Assembly (NCBI GenBank): GCA_044226395.1
Contig: JBGAHD010000003.1
Coordinates: 992,001-1,056,000 of the forward strand
Origin: JBGAHD01 sp044226395
GTDB lineage: Bacteria > Pseudomonadota > Gammaproteobacteria > Xanthomonadales > Ahniellaceae
Direction: 5' to 3'
DNA: 64,000 nucleotides
This document shows positions 36,599-45,707 of this stretch, one piece after another. Made by a program: the position numbers and the translations under genes. Numbering within the stretch: the stretch's first letter is position 1; the number at the start of each line of letters is the position of its first letter. The notes beneath the pieces were generated by a model. That model was given only the letters and a program-made list of their open reading frames with translations. It was not told the DNA's origin and ran no database searches.

Positions 36599-37165
36599 TT
36601 AGAGCTCCAGATCGCTGAGCAAGCTCATCGGTTCGGGACGCGGTCGCTCGGGCATGGTCTCGCGCGGCGTGCCGATGTGGACGAAGGCGATGATTTTTTC
36701 CTGCGCGCTCAAGCCAAACCACTTGCCCACGGCCGTGTCGTACGCGGGCCAGCCCGTGAGCCATTGCGCGCCGAAGCCCAGGGCTTGCGCCGCGAGCATC
36801 AGGTTGTACGTGGCCAGGCCCGCCGACAGTAACTGCTCCTGCTCGGGCACTTTGTGCATGGGCGTCAGGCGCGCGATCACGGCGATGATCAGCGGCGCGT
36901 GCGCGAAGCGATTGCGATCTTTGTCGAGCGCGGCGGGGTCGGCATTGTCGTCGCGCGCTTGAGTCAAGCGCGCCAGGCGTTCGCCCAGCGCCGCGCGCGT
37001 GTCGCCGGCTATGCGCACGAAGCGCCAGGGCTGTAGCTTGCCGTGATCGGGCACGCGCACGGCGGCGGCCAGGATCTGGCGCAGTTGCTCTTCGTCGGGG
37101 CCGGGCTCGCCGAGCAGTTTCGAGGCGGTGGATTTGCGTTGCGCGAGAAATTCCGCGGGACTCAC
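36599..37165 (-). CDS. nitroreductase family protein (YdjA-like)
   Basis: 188 residues of the short, FMN-dependent nitroreductase type. RKSTASKLL near the N-terminus and RVPDHGKLQPWRFVRI match YdjA-like enzymes, with LMLAAQALGFGAQWLTGWPAYD as the second flavin-contact region. It probably works as a homodimer with NAD(P)H. The substrate is unknown. It lies directly before the exonuclease gene. Confidence 0.9.
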   Translation of the reverse strand: MSPAEFLAQRKSTASKLLGEPGPDEEQLRQILAAAVRVPDHGKLQPWRFVRIAGDTRAALGERLARLTQARDDNADPAALDKDRNRFAHAPLIIAVIARLTPMHKVPEQEQLLSAGLATYNLMLAAQALGFGAQWLTGWPAYDTAVGKWFGLSAQEKIIAFVHIGTPRETMPERPRPEPMSLLSDLEL

Positions 37166-37219
37166 GTTGTGATCCTCGTGCGATGAGGGCCGAAGTCTAG
37201 CAGCCCGCGCGCGCGCGCC

Positions 37220-37957
37220 TCACCAGGGATCGACGCGCAGATAACCCAGGATGCGACCATCGTCGCGCGCGATCACCACGGCCCAGTCGCCAGCGCGCGT
37301 CACGAACGGCAGATAGCCCGCGTCGCGCGCTGACGCGTGATCGGCGATGAAAGCCTCGACCACCGCGCGATCTTCCGCCGAGCGCGCGGCCAGTTCGCTC
37401 AGCGGCTTGGCGTGCGCGATCGCCTTGGCCGCGTGCGTGGCATAGGCCTCGTAGTAGCGCGGCAGACGCTCGACATCCTTGCCCGCGAGCGCGGACAGCA
37501 ACAGTTCGTTTGCCTGCGCCGGATCGCTGGGCGGCAGCGCCGCGACCAGCACCGGCCCCGACCACGAACGCCGCGCGAAGGCCGCGGGCGCGGCGGCCAG
37601 ATCGGCGTCATCAAGCGCGTTGGCATTGACCACCACGAGGCGATCGACCGCGTAGACCAGATACACCGGACGCCCGTGCGCGAGCACGTGCACCGCGAAG
37701 GCCAGCGCCAGCGCCTGACAAATGCCGATGAACCACAGGTCGAAGGCCATGCCCCATTTGCCCGCGCGGAACACGATCAAGGTCAACATCGGCCCGGCCA
37801 GCAGATAGACGCCCACCTGGATCAAGGCCGGCCGACTGCCGCCGAGGGCGACGAAGCCGGGCGCGGGATACCACAGGCCATGCACCACGGCGCCGATGAC
37901 CAGGCCCACGAGCAGGCTGATCGCCAGATGCAATCCGGCCGCGCGCCAGCGGCTCAT
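37220..37957 (-). CDS. TfpX/TfpZ-family type IV pilin accessory protein
   Basis: About 245 residues from ATG 37957 (MSRWRAAGLHLAISLLVGLVIG), which gives the short basic N-terminus typical of the family; an in-frame start at 38023 would add 22 residues. Four hydrophobic helices come first, including ALIQVGVYLLAGPMLTLIVF and MAFDLWFIGICQALALAFAV, followed by a soluble C-terminal domain. The pattern HGRPVYLVYAVDRLVVVNAN is diagnostic. Such proteins help stabilise particular pilins, but no pilin gene is present nearby. Confidence 0.85.
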   Translation of the reverse strand: MSRWRAAGLHLAISLLVGLVIGAVVHGLWYPAPGFVALGGSRPALIQVGVYLLAGPMLTLIVFRAGKWGMAFDLWFIGICQALALAFAVHVLAHGRPVYLVYAVDRLVVVNANALDDADLAAAPAAFARRSWSGPVLVAALPPSDPAQANELLLSALAGKDVERLPRYYEAYATHAAKAIAHAKPLSELAARSAEDRAVVEAFIADHASARDAGYLPFVTRAGDWAVVIARDDGRILGYLRVDPW

Positions 37958-38137
37958 GGGCGGCTTGGGGGTGTCGGTGGCGTTCAAGATCGGGCGCTGC
38001 GCGGGCGTAATGCGGTGCCGCACAGATATCGCCCGCGCGCGGGGCCGTCAAGCGCAAGACTCAGGACCGTGCAATCGTGGCGAGGCTTCCGGTAGCATCG
38101 AGCGAATACGCATGGCACCGTCGCTTGGGGAGAGCAT

Positions 38138-39265
38138 ATGCCGGTCACCATCGGGATCATTCGGGAAACCGCGCCGCGCGAACAACGCGTCGCCCTGGTG
38201 CCGGATCTGGTCAAGAAACTGCGCGCGCTCGGCGCCCGCATCGTCATGCAGACCGGCGCCGGCGATCCGACCTTCCTGCCCGACGCGTCGTACGGCGACG
38301 TCGAGCGCGCCGACAGCGCCGCCGCGGTGCTGGGCCAAAGCGACCTGGTGTTCAAGGTGCAGCCGCCCACGCTCGAGGAAATCGCGGCGATGAAGGAAGG
38401 CGCGGTGCTGCTGTCGATGCTCGCGCCACACGCCAGCGCCGAACGCACGCGCGCGCTGCGCGATCGCAAGCTCACCAGCTTCGCCATGGAACTGCTGCCG
38501 CGCACCACGCGCGCGCAGGCCATGGACGTGTTGTCCTCGCAAGCGGGCATGGCCGGTTACAAGGCCGTGTTGATCGCGGCGCAGGCCAGTCCAAAGTTCT
38601 TTCCGATGCTCACCACCGCCGCCGGCACGATTCGTCCGAGCAAGGTGCTGATCGTCGGCGCGGGCGTCGCGGGCTTGCAGGCCATCGCCACCGCGCGACG
38701 CTTGGGCGCGCAGGTCGAAGGCTTCGACGTGCGGCCGGAAGTGAAGGAACAGATCGAATCGCTGGGCGCGAAGTTTCTCGACCTCGGCGTGCAGGCCTCG
38801 GGCAGCGGCGGTTACGCGCGCGAGCTTTCGGCCGAGGAACGCGCCGAGCAGCAGCGTCGCCTGGGCGAGCACCTGCGCAACATCGACGTGATCGTGACCA
38901 CCGCCGCCGTGCCCGGCCGACCCGCGCCCAAGATCATCACCAAGACCATGATCGAGGGAATGAAGGCCGGCGCCGTGCTCGTCGACCTGGCCGCCGAGAC
39001 CGGCGGCAATTGCGAACTCACGCGCGCCGGCGAAACCGTGGTGCACAACGCGGTCACCATCATCGGCCCGGTCAACCTGCCCAGTCAGGGCGCGATCCAC
39101 GCCAGCGACATGTACGCGCGCAATCTGTTCAATTTCGCCGCGCTGATGTTGAAGGACGGCGCGCTCACGCTCGATTGGGACGACGAGCTCATCGCCAAGA
39201 CCTGCCTCACGCACGCCGGCGAGATCCGGCACGAGCCGACCAAGAAATTGGTCGACGGCGCGTGA
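38138..39265 (+). CDS. pntAA: proton-translocating NAD(P)+ transhydrogenase subunit alpha part 1 (PntAA)
   Basis: 375 residues. The N-terminus IGIIRETAPREQRVALVPD is shared with alanine dehydrogenase, and the NAD-binding fold is VLIVGAGVAGLQAIATARRLGAQVEGFDVR. The characteristic RQD-loop region is in the middle (ELLPRTTRAQAMDVLSSQA). This is the soluble dI domain of the transhydrogenase, made as a separate chain as in alphaproteobacteria and Lysobacterales. It is first of the three-gene operon. Confidence 0.96.
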   Translation: MPVTIGIIRETAPREQRVALVPDLVKKLRALGARIVMQTGAGDPTFLPDASYGDVERADSAAAVLGQSDLVFKVQPPTLEEIAAMKEGAVLLSMLAPHASAERTRALRDRKLTSFAMELLPRTTRAQAMDVLSSQAGMAGYKAVLIAAQASPKFFPMLTTAAGTIRPSKVLIVGAGVAGLQAIATARRLGAQVEGFDVRPEVKEQIESLGAKFLDLGVQASGSGGYARELSAEERAEQQRRLGEHLRNIDVIVTTAAVPGRPAPKIITKTMIEGMKAGAVLVDLAAETGGNCELTRAGETVVHNAVTIIGPVNLPSQGAIHASDMYARNLFNFAALMLKDGALTLDWDDELIAKTCLTHAGEIRHEPTKKLVDGA

Positions 39266-39305
39266 GCGTCACGCCCAGCACAAGCACGCAATCGGGGAGC
39301 GCACC

Positions 39306-39602
39306 ATGATCGACGGCTTCGTGGCCTTGTATATCTTCATGCTCGCGGCCTTCACCGGCCACGAGATCATCTCGCGCGTGCCGGTGATCCTGCACACGCC
39401 GCTGATGTCGGGATCGAACTTCGTGCACGGCATCGTGCTGGTCGGCGCGATGGCGGTGCTGGCGCACGCCGACACCAATCTCGAGCGCGTGATCGGCGCG
39501 CTCGCGGTGGCACTGGGGGCCGGCAATGCCGCCGGCGGTTACGTGGTGACCGAGCGCATGCTGGAGATGTTCAAGTCCGGCAAGGACGCCAAGAAGGCCT
39601 GA
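39306..39602 (+). CDS. pntAB: NAD(P)+ transhydrogenase subunit alpha part 2 (PntAB)
   Basis: 98 residues with three hydrophobic helices (FVALYIFMLAAFTGHEIISRVP, LMSGSNFVHGIVLVGAMAVL, VIGALAVALGAGNAAGGYVV). It supplies the membrane part of the alpha subunit. It is 40 bases after pntAA and 40 bases before pntB. Confidence 0.95.
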   Translation: MIDGFVALYIFMLAAFTGHEIISRVPVILHTPLMSGSNFVHGIVLVGAMAVLAHADTNLERVIGALAVALGAGNAAGGYVVTERMLEMFKSGKDAKKA

Positions 39603-39642
39603 GCGCGCACGCGCCGGCTCAACCTCGACCCCAGGGGATCTC

Positions 39643-41049
39643 ATGGACACGCAGGAAATCCTGAAAATTGGCGCGCACGCGGCTTATTTCGTCGCCGCGG
39701 TGCTGTTCATCCTAGGCATCAAGCGCATGAGCTCGCCGGTGACGGCGAAAAAGGGCATCGTGCAAGCCGGCTTCGGCATGGTGCTGGCGACCGTGGCGAC
39801 GTTCGGCATCACCGGCACGCACAATCTGGCGTGGATGCTCGCGGCGCTCGCCGTCGGCATCGTGCCCGCCTGGTTGAAGGCGCGCTCGGTGGCGATGACC
39901 GCGATGCCGCAGCAAGTCGCGCTGTACAACGGCATGGGCGGTGGCTCGGCGGCCGCGATCGGCGCGGTGGAGCTGCTGAATTTTTCCAGTCACGGCGGCG
40001 CACCCTCGAAAGTGGCGCTGGGCATGGCCTTGATCGGCGCCTTGATCGGTTCAATCTCGCTCACCGGTTCGATCATCGCCTGGGCCAAGCTCGATGGCGT
40101 GATGGACAAGCGCTTCACCTTCGGCGGTCAGCAGTTCGTCAACTTAATCGTGTTCCTGGCCGCGGTCGGCCTGGGCGTGAGTTTGTTCTTCGTCGGTCTC
40201 GATCCGCGAGTGATCGTCGCGTTCTTCGTGGTGTCGCTGATCGTGGGTTTCATGATGACCCTGCCGATCGGCGGCGCCGACATGCCGGTGGTGATTTCGC
40301 TGTACAACGCGTTCACCGGTCTGGCCGTGGCGTTCGAAGGTTATGTGCTGGGCAATCAGGCCCTGATCATCGCCGGCATGGTGGTGGGCGCGGCCGGCAT
40401 GCTGCTGACCCAGCTCATGGCCAAGGCGATGAATCGCCCGATCAGCAATGTGCTGTTCTCCAACTTCGGTGGCGGCGGTGGCGGTCAGGAGATCAAGGGC
40501 TCGATGAAGGCGATCGAGCCTTCGGACGCGGCCTCGCTGCTGTACATGGCCGAGAAAGTCATCATCGTGCCCGGCTACGGCATGGCCGTGGCGCAAGCGC
40601 AGCACAAGATCTGGGAACTGACCCAGCAGTTGAAGAAGCGCGACAAGGAAGTGAAGTTCGCCATCCATCCGGTCGCGGGCCGCATGCCCGGGCACATGAA
40701 CGTGCTGCTGGCGGAAGCGGGCGTCACTTACGATCTGATCGCCGACATGGACGACATCAATCCCGAATTCGCCACCTGCGACGTGGCGATCGTGATCGGC
40801 GCCAATGACGTGGTCAATCCGGTCGCGCGCACCGACAAGTCCTCGCCGATCTACGGCATGCCGATTCTCGACGTGATCAACGCGCGTCAGGTGATCGTGA
40901 TCAAGCGCGGCAAGGGCACGGGTTTCGCCGGCATCGAGAACGCGCTGTTCTACGCAGACAACTGCAAGATGCTCTACGCCGATGGCGCCGAGGCCGCGAA
41001 CAAGCTCATCGCCGAATTGAAGGCGATTGATTCGGGCGGCGGTCACTGA
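39643..41049 (+). CDS. pntB: NAD(P)+ transhydrogenase subunit beta (PntB)
   Basis: 468 residues: about nine membrane helices in the first 290 residues (including LYNGMGGGSAAAIGAVELL and MTLPIGGADMPVVISLYNA, which line the proton path) and a C-terminal NADP(H)-binding domain (VIIVPGYGMAVAQAQHKIWEL, HPVAGRMPGHMNVLLAEA, VIGANDVVNPVA, KRGKGTGFAGI). The complex uses proton entry to reduce NADP+ with NADH, supplying NADPH for glutathione and biosynthesis. Confidence 0.97.
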   Translation: MDTQEILKIGAHAAYFVAAVLFILGIKRMSSPVTAKKGIVQAGFGMVLATVATFGITGTHNLAWMLAALAVGIVPAWLKARSVAMTAMPQQVALYNGMGGGSAAAIGAVELLNFSSHGGAPSKVALGMALIGALIGSISLTGSIIAWAKLDGVMDKRFTFGGQQFVNLIVFLAAVGLGVSLFFVGLDPRVIVAFFVVSLIVGFMMTLPIGGADMPVVISLYNAFTGLAVAFEGYVLGNQALIIAGMVVGAAGMLLTQLMAKAMNRPISNVLFSNFGGGGGGQEIKGSMKAIEPSDAASLLYMAEKVIIVPGYGMAVAQAQHKIWELTQQLKKRDKEVKFAIHPVAGRMPGHMNVLLAEAGVTYDLIADMDDINPEFATCDVAIVIGANDVVNPVARTDKSSPIYGMPILDVINARQVIVIKRGKGTGFAGIENALFYADNCKMLYADGAEAANKLIAELKAIDSGGGH

Positions 41050-41055
41050 TCGCCA

Positions 41056-41078
41056 CGCGCGCGCCAACGGCGCGCGCG
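41056..41078. terminator. GC hairpin between convergent pntB and histidine kinase genes
   Basis: CGCGCGCGCC (41056-41065) pairs perfectly with GGCGCGCGCG (41069-41078) around an AAC loop, filling the 30-base gap between two convergent genes. A bidirectional terminator is likely although no T-run follows. Confidence 0.5.
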
Positions 41079-41079
41079 G

Positions 41080-42204
41080 TCACGGCGTCGCGACCGGCGG
41101 CGCCTTCAGCGGCAGGCGCACGATGAAGGTCGAGCCCTTGCCGTCCTCGGTGTCGAAGCCGATTTGCCCGCCGTGCTTTTCCACCACGATGTTGTAGGCG
41201 ATCGCCAGACCCTGGCCCGTGCCCTTGCCCACGCCTTTGGTGGTGAAGAAGGGATCGAACACGCGATTGCGGATGTGCTCGGGAATGCCCGTGCCGGAAT
41301 CGCGCACGCGCACCTCGGCGAAATCGCCGGCGCGATGCGTGCTGACCACGATCTTGCCCAAGGTCGACGGGTGCGCCTTGTTGGCCTCGACGATGGCGTG
41401 CGCGGCATTGACGACGAGGTTCAAGATCACCTGACCGATCTCGTCGCGCAGGCACGGCACTTCGGGCAGATCGGGCGCGAATTCGGTTTCCAGTTCGGCG
41501 ATGTATTTCCATTCATTGCGCGCGACCGTAATCGACACGCTGATGATGTCGGCCAGTGAGGCCAATTCCTTTTCGCCCTGCGAGGAGTGCGAGAAGTCCT
41601 TCATCGCGCGCACGATCGTGGTGATGCGTTGGAGGCCTTCGAGCGATTGTTCGAGGGCCGAGGGCACGTTCTCGGCGATGTAGTCCAGGCGCGCGCGCTT
41701 GATCCGTTCTTCCATGCGCGTGGCCTGCTCGGCGTCGAGCTCGCCGGCGGCGCCGGCGCGCGCGTAATCGACCAGCACGTCGATCAAGCCCAGCATCTGT
41801 GGGAATACGCGCTTGAGAAAGGTGACGTTGTCGGAGACATATTGCGTGGGCGTGTTGATCTCGTGCGCGATGCCGGCGGCCAGTTGGCCGATCGATTGCA
41901 TCTTCTCGGCCTGCATCAGGCGCGATTGCGTGTTCTTGAGTTCGTCGAGCGCGGTGCTCAACTGCGCGCGCTCGGTCTCGAGCTCGCGGGTCTTGCGCGT
42001 GACCACTTCTTCCAGCGCGACCGTGCGTTGCATCACCACGAAGGCGCCGCCGAGATCGGTCCCCCGCGCGTCGACCCTATCGATCAGGCTGGCGATCGTC
42101 TCGTCGCGCGCGGCGAGCAGGCGCTCCAGGCGCGCCAGGCGTTCCTGGCTGGTTTCGGGGCTCGGCGCGGAATCGGCGTCGGTGACGAGTCGCGTGGCGT
42201 TCAT
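41080..42204 (-). CDS. orphan cytoplasmic sensor histidine kinase
   Basis: About 374 residues from ATG 42204. Residues 20-100 form a coiled coil (ERLARLERLLAARDETIASL and a Glu/Leu-rich stretch). The phosphoacceptor is H114 in GIAHEINTPTQYV, then N-box NLVVNAAHAI, G1 DSGTGIP, F-box FDPFFTTK and G2 GTGQGLAIAYNIV. There is no transmembrane segment or recognisable sensor domain, and no response regulator is adjacent. The input is therefore unknown. All kinase boxes are intact, so it should be active. Confidence 0.9.
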   Translation of the reverse strand: MNATRLVTDADSAPSPETSQERLARLERLLAARDETIASLIDRVDARGTDLGGAFVVMQRTVALEEVVTRKTRELETERAQLSTALDELKNTQSRLMQAEKMQSIGQLAAGIAHEINTPTQYVSDNVTFLKRVFPQMLGLIDVLVDYARAGAAGELDAEQATRMEERIKRARLDYIAENVPSALEQSLEGLQRITTIVRAMKDFSHSSQGEKELASLADIISVSITVARNEWKYIAELETEFAPDLPEVPCLRDEIGQVILNLVVNAAHAIVEANKAHPSTLGKIVVSTHRAGDFAEVRVRDSGTGIPEHIRNRVFDPFFTTKGVGKGTGQGLAIAYNIVVEKHGGQIGFDTEDGKGSTFIVRLPLKAPPVATP

Positions 42205-42464
42205 GGCGGCACGGAGCACGCGGACACGTCGGATCGACGACATTCCGACGTTGGCGCCGGGTTGCTGTCGTCGGGCGGTGGGGGTCTTCGGCGCGACCAC
42301 TCACCACGATCGGGGCTGGGTCCGGGCGCGAACCGGGGCTTGGCGCACATGCGGGCGTCCTGTCGCTCCGCGACCGCGCGGAGTCCTGACTCCCTTTAGC
42401 GAATTCCGTGCCACGACGGAAACCCGCCACGCGCCGCGCGCCCGCGCTCGGCGCGATCAATCGA

Positions 42465-44177
42465 TCAAGGCGAACAGCCCGACCACCAGCACGGGTTGTT
42501 GGTGATGAAATTCATCAGCGCCTGATGCTTGGGCACATTGGGCGTGTCGATGTACTCCGCCGCGCCCCACGAACCGAACTTGCCGTAGCCGCCCGACGCG
42601 GTGAACACCACGAACAATTCGCCGCCATTGGCCTTCCAGAAGTTCAGATGATCGGTGTAGGCCGTGCCCATGCGCGCGTCGCGATTGGCGCCAGTGAACA
42701 ATGCCGTGATCGCGGTGTTGTTCTCCACGCCCAGGATGCCGGCCAGATGCTGGCCGCCTTCGTAGGTAATCAAATGCAAACCGCGCGCGTTGGCCGCGGT
42801 CTTGTGCGAAGTGATCCACGCGTGCACTTCGTTGAGCGCGCCGCCCGAAGGGCCGCCGGGATAGACGCCGCCCGTGTTGAACTCGGTGAACAAGTCGTTC
42901 AAGGTCCAGCTCTGCACCGTCGACTCGCCTGAAGGTCCGCCGAGATAACCGCCGAAGTAGGGCGCGATCGCGACCGCGTCGATGCCATGACCCGAGCACG
43001 GCCGGCCCGCGACCCACATTGGACAATCGGCCGCTTGGGTTTGCGTGTAGGCATTGGCCGCCTGCGCGCCGAGCACGCACACAACGCGCGAGGCTTGCGC
43101 GCCGAACGCGCCTTTCCATAGATCGCACATCTGCGCCGTGCGCTTGGCGTGCCAGTTCAGTCGACGATCGAAGCCCGAGCCCTGCGCGCCGAATTCGATC
43201 CCGCCTTGTTGTTCGACAAAGGTGCCTTGCTGGAACTGCCCGTTCCAAACTTCGTTCGAGTATTCGACATAGACCTTCAGATCCGCGCGCAATTGCGACT
43301 TCACCAGATTGGCGAACTGGGTCATGTAGTCATCGCTGGCGCGATGCGGCATGTTGAACCACGGATCGGCCGAAAGCCGGTTGGCCAGGGCGATCATGGT
43401 CTCGGCCGGCACGCCGCGTTCGGTCCAGCGCAGATTCGATTGACGCGGACGATCGGCGAATTCCTGCTGCGCGGAGTTGTTGGTGTTCATCCAGTCCATG
43501 AAGCGCAGCACTTTGTAGCGCTCGATCAGGCGGAGGAAATCCGGGTGGAAGATTTGCGCCGGCCCCGTGGTTTCGTCGAAGCCCGGCATCCACACGTGAA
43601 TGTCGCGGATCGGATTAGCCGTGTTGATGGCATTGATGCGCAGCATGAAGCCGCCATTGGCGGCATTGACATCGAGCACGTCGCGCCCCGGCGTGGACAA
43701 ACCGGCGTTGCGCGTGGCGGCGAAGTGATAGCTGATATTGCCTTCGCCTTGATACGTGACGATGTAGCGGCCCGACGGATAGTGATTGGCGTTGTCGCCG
43801 AAGAAAAACAACGTCGCGACCGCGTTGTAGTTGGGCGTGGAGCAGCCCGGTTGCGATGTCTGCGGCGTCAGCGAGCGCACATTGCCGTCGGCATCGAGAT
43901 CCAGGCACGCCGCGTCATCGGTGTCGAAGATGCCATTGCCCGTGGTGTTGGGCGTGATCCACGAGCGCGATTGCTTCATCACGTCGACGAAGTTGTAGCT
44001 GGTCGAATAATCGACTACGCCATCGAGATTGGCGCCCAGCGGCGAACCGGCGTTGGCCGCTTGCCCGGTCTCGCCGGTTTCGAAGCCGCTGCGCAAGACA
44101 AGATCCTGCGCGGCCGCGGGCAGGGCGAGACTCAGGGCCAGCGCGGCGAGCGCGCGACGATGGACGTGATGCGACAT
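42465..44177 (-). CDS. secreted glycoside-hydrolase-like (clan GH-A-like) protein with GFE tag
   Basis: About 570 residues from ATG 44177, preceded by GGGGAGA and starting a signal peptide (MSHHVHRRALAALALSLALPAAAQ). Right after cleavage comes DLVLRSGFETGE, the same GFE motif that ends the beta-helix proteins at 2.4-6.6 kb. The C-terminal two-thirds resembles a TIM-barrel glycosidase: KVYVEYSNEVWNGQF places an N-E pair at 308-309 (clan GH-A acid/base) and LITYEGGQHLAG places a possible nucleophile at E473. Cysteines occur in pairs. The substrate is unknown; proteins with the SNEVW signature are often annotated as cellulose-binding or polysaccharide-active. Confidence 0.78.
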   Translation of the reverse strand: MSHHVHRRALAALALSLALPAAAQDLVLRSGFETGETGQAANAGSPLGANLDGVVDYSTSYNFVDVMKQSRSWITPNTTGNGIFDTDDAACLDLDADGNVRSLTPQTSQPGCSTPNYNAVATLFFFGDNANHYPSGRYIVTYQGEGNISYHFAATRNAGLSTPGRDVLDVNAANGGFMLRINAINTANPIRDIHVWMPGFDETTGPAQIFHPDFLRLIERYKVLRFMDWMNTNNSAQQEFADRPRQSNLRWTERGVPAETMIALANRLSADPWFNMPHRASDDYMTQFANLVKSQLRADLKVYVEYSNEVWNGQFQQGTFVEQQGGIEFGAQGSGFDRRLNWHAKRTAQMCDLWKGAFGAQASRVVCVLGAQAANAYTQTQAADCPMWVAGRPCSGHGIDAVAIAPYFGGYLGGPSGESTVQSWTLNDLFTEFNTGGVYPGGPSGGALNEVHAWITSHKTAANARGLHLITYEGGQHLAGILGVENNTAITALFTGANRDARMGTAYTDHLNFWKANGGELFVVFTASGGYGKFGSWGAAEYIDTPNVPKHQALMNFITNNPCWWSGCSP

Positions 44178-44361
44178 GATGATCTCCCCAGTTCGTGCGG
44201 TGCGCAGGGCGCGCAACCTCGCGGACGCCACGCGCGGCGCATTCAACCCGAGTTGGCGGCGCTCGAATGTGAACTCGCGCGGGTTTCGCGTGGCGTCTTG
44301 GGATGAAAACCCGAAAGCGCGACGAAGTCCGCCAAACGCGCCGCGGTCGATCCGCTTCGCG

Positions 44362-45546
44362 TCAACCGCCGCGCGCGCGGCGCGTTTCGATCAGGTTGAC
44401 CGCGGCTTGAAGCGTACGCGCGGCGCGCAGACGCTCGCCAAAGCGCACGCGCGCGTCCCACATGGCTTGTCGCGCGATGCGCTGATAGCGCGTGTCGTCG
44501 AGCGCGAGCACGTCGCGCAGCACGCGTCGCCACGCGGCCGGATCGGACTCGGGCACCAGGAAACCATTCTCGCCGTGACGCAGGTACACGCGCGAACCGA
44601 TCGAATCGGTCGCGACCACGATCTTGCCGTAGGCCATGGCATTGAGAATGGTCTGATCGGCCGTGCAGCGGCCCAGGCCCGGCGTGATCGGCATGGCCAG
44701 CACGCCGCACGCGGCCTGTTGCGCGATGAACTGCGCGTTGCTCCAGTCGTCGTGCACGCCCGCGTTGGCGATGTCTTGGGCCAATCGCGCCGTCTCGCGC
44801 GCCACTTCGCTGCGCGCGGGAATGCCCAGGCGAAGTTCGTAGGGCTCGCCCTTGACGGCTTCGAGCAGGGTCGCGTAGTCGCGAAAGGAATAGCCGCCCG
44901 ACAGCACGTAGTCACCGCGCGAAGGATGCGCGACGTGACCGGTGAGCGAGGTGCTCCACGGAATCGGCCGAATGATCTCGCGCGCGTAGCCGAAGCGTTC
45001 GTGATAGATCGCGATCTCTTCGTCGGAGTGCGGTTGCACTTCGCGCACCACGCGCGCGGCCGAGCGATGGATGAGCTTTTGCACGAGACGCGACAGCGGT
45101 CGGCGCCGGCGCTCCCAATGCGCGTCGGCGAAAATATGCGGCGCGCGGATCCAGGGCAGGGCGCCGACCAGCAAGCCGTAGATCAGATCAGGCCGCTCGC
45201 CGCCGGTGAGGATCACCGCGTCGGCGCCGCGCGCGGCGCGCAACATGCGGCCGATGATGAAGACATCGGGAATATCGAAGCGACGCGTGAAGCGGTTGAG
45301 CGCGTTGGCGCGCGGCGTCAGCACCTCGACCGCGTCGCGCCAGAAGTCGAAGGCGTCCAAGGGCATGGTCGAGACGATGCGATAACGCCGCGCGTGCGCC
45401 GAGACCGCGGCGAAGGCGCGTTCCTGTTCGGCCAGCGCGGCCGCGATGGCGTGTTCGAGGGCGTCCCAGGAATCGGTGTCCGGCACGGGGCCGGGCGTCG
45501 GAATCAGATCGATCAAAGCGGTGGTGCTCGACAAATGGCGCGTCAA
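44362..45546 (-). CDS. glycosyltransferase family 4-like protein
   Basis: 394 residues with a GT-B layout: an N-terminal domain with ADAVILTGGERPDLIYGLL, then a C-terminal nucleotide-sugar domain with VLSGGYSFRDYATLLEAV, TADQTILNAMAYGKIVVATD and LRHGENGFLVPESDPAAWRRVL, the last matching the E-x7-E-type GT4 region. It is a soluble or peripheral enzyme. The acceptor is unknown, and no polysaccharide cluster surrounds it. It is divergent from the cytochrome-like gene. Confidence 0.85.
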   Translation of the reverse strand: MTRHLSSTTALIDLIPTPGPVPDTDSWDALEHAIAAALAEQERAFAAVSAHARRYRIVSTMPLDAFDFWRDAVEVLTPRANALNRFTRRFDIPDVFIIGRMLRAARGADAVILTGGERPDLIYGLLVGALPWIRAPHIFADAHWERRRRPLSRLVQKLIHRSAARVVREVQPHSDEEIAIYHERFGYAREIIRPIPWSTSLTGHVAHPSRGDYVLSGGYSFRDYATLLEAVKGEPYELRLGIPARSEVARETARLAQDIANAGVHDDWSNAQFIAQQAACGVLAMPITPGLGRCTADQTILNAMAYGKIVVATDSIGSRVYLRHGENGFLVPESDPAAWRRVLRDVLALDDTRYQRIARQAMWDARVRFGERLRAARTLQAAVNLIETRRARGG

Positions 45547-45707
45547 GGGTGGGCGAGCGCGCGCGTCGGGTCAACCCAGCGCGCGGCCCGGGACGTTTTG
45601 CCCGCGCCGTTTTGCCGCTAATCTTGGTGCGCAGCCAGCCGCGCGACGGCCAGCCAACCGAACCACCCCGGTCCCGCCACGTTCGCGCGGGCCGCTGGAG
45701 ACCCAAC

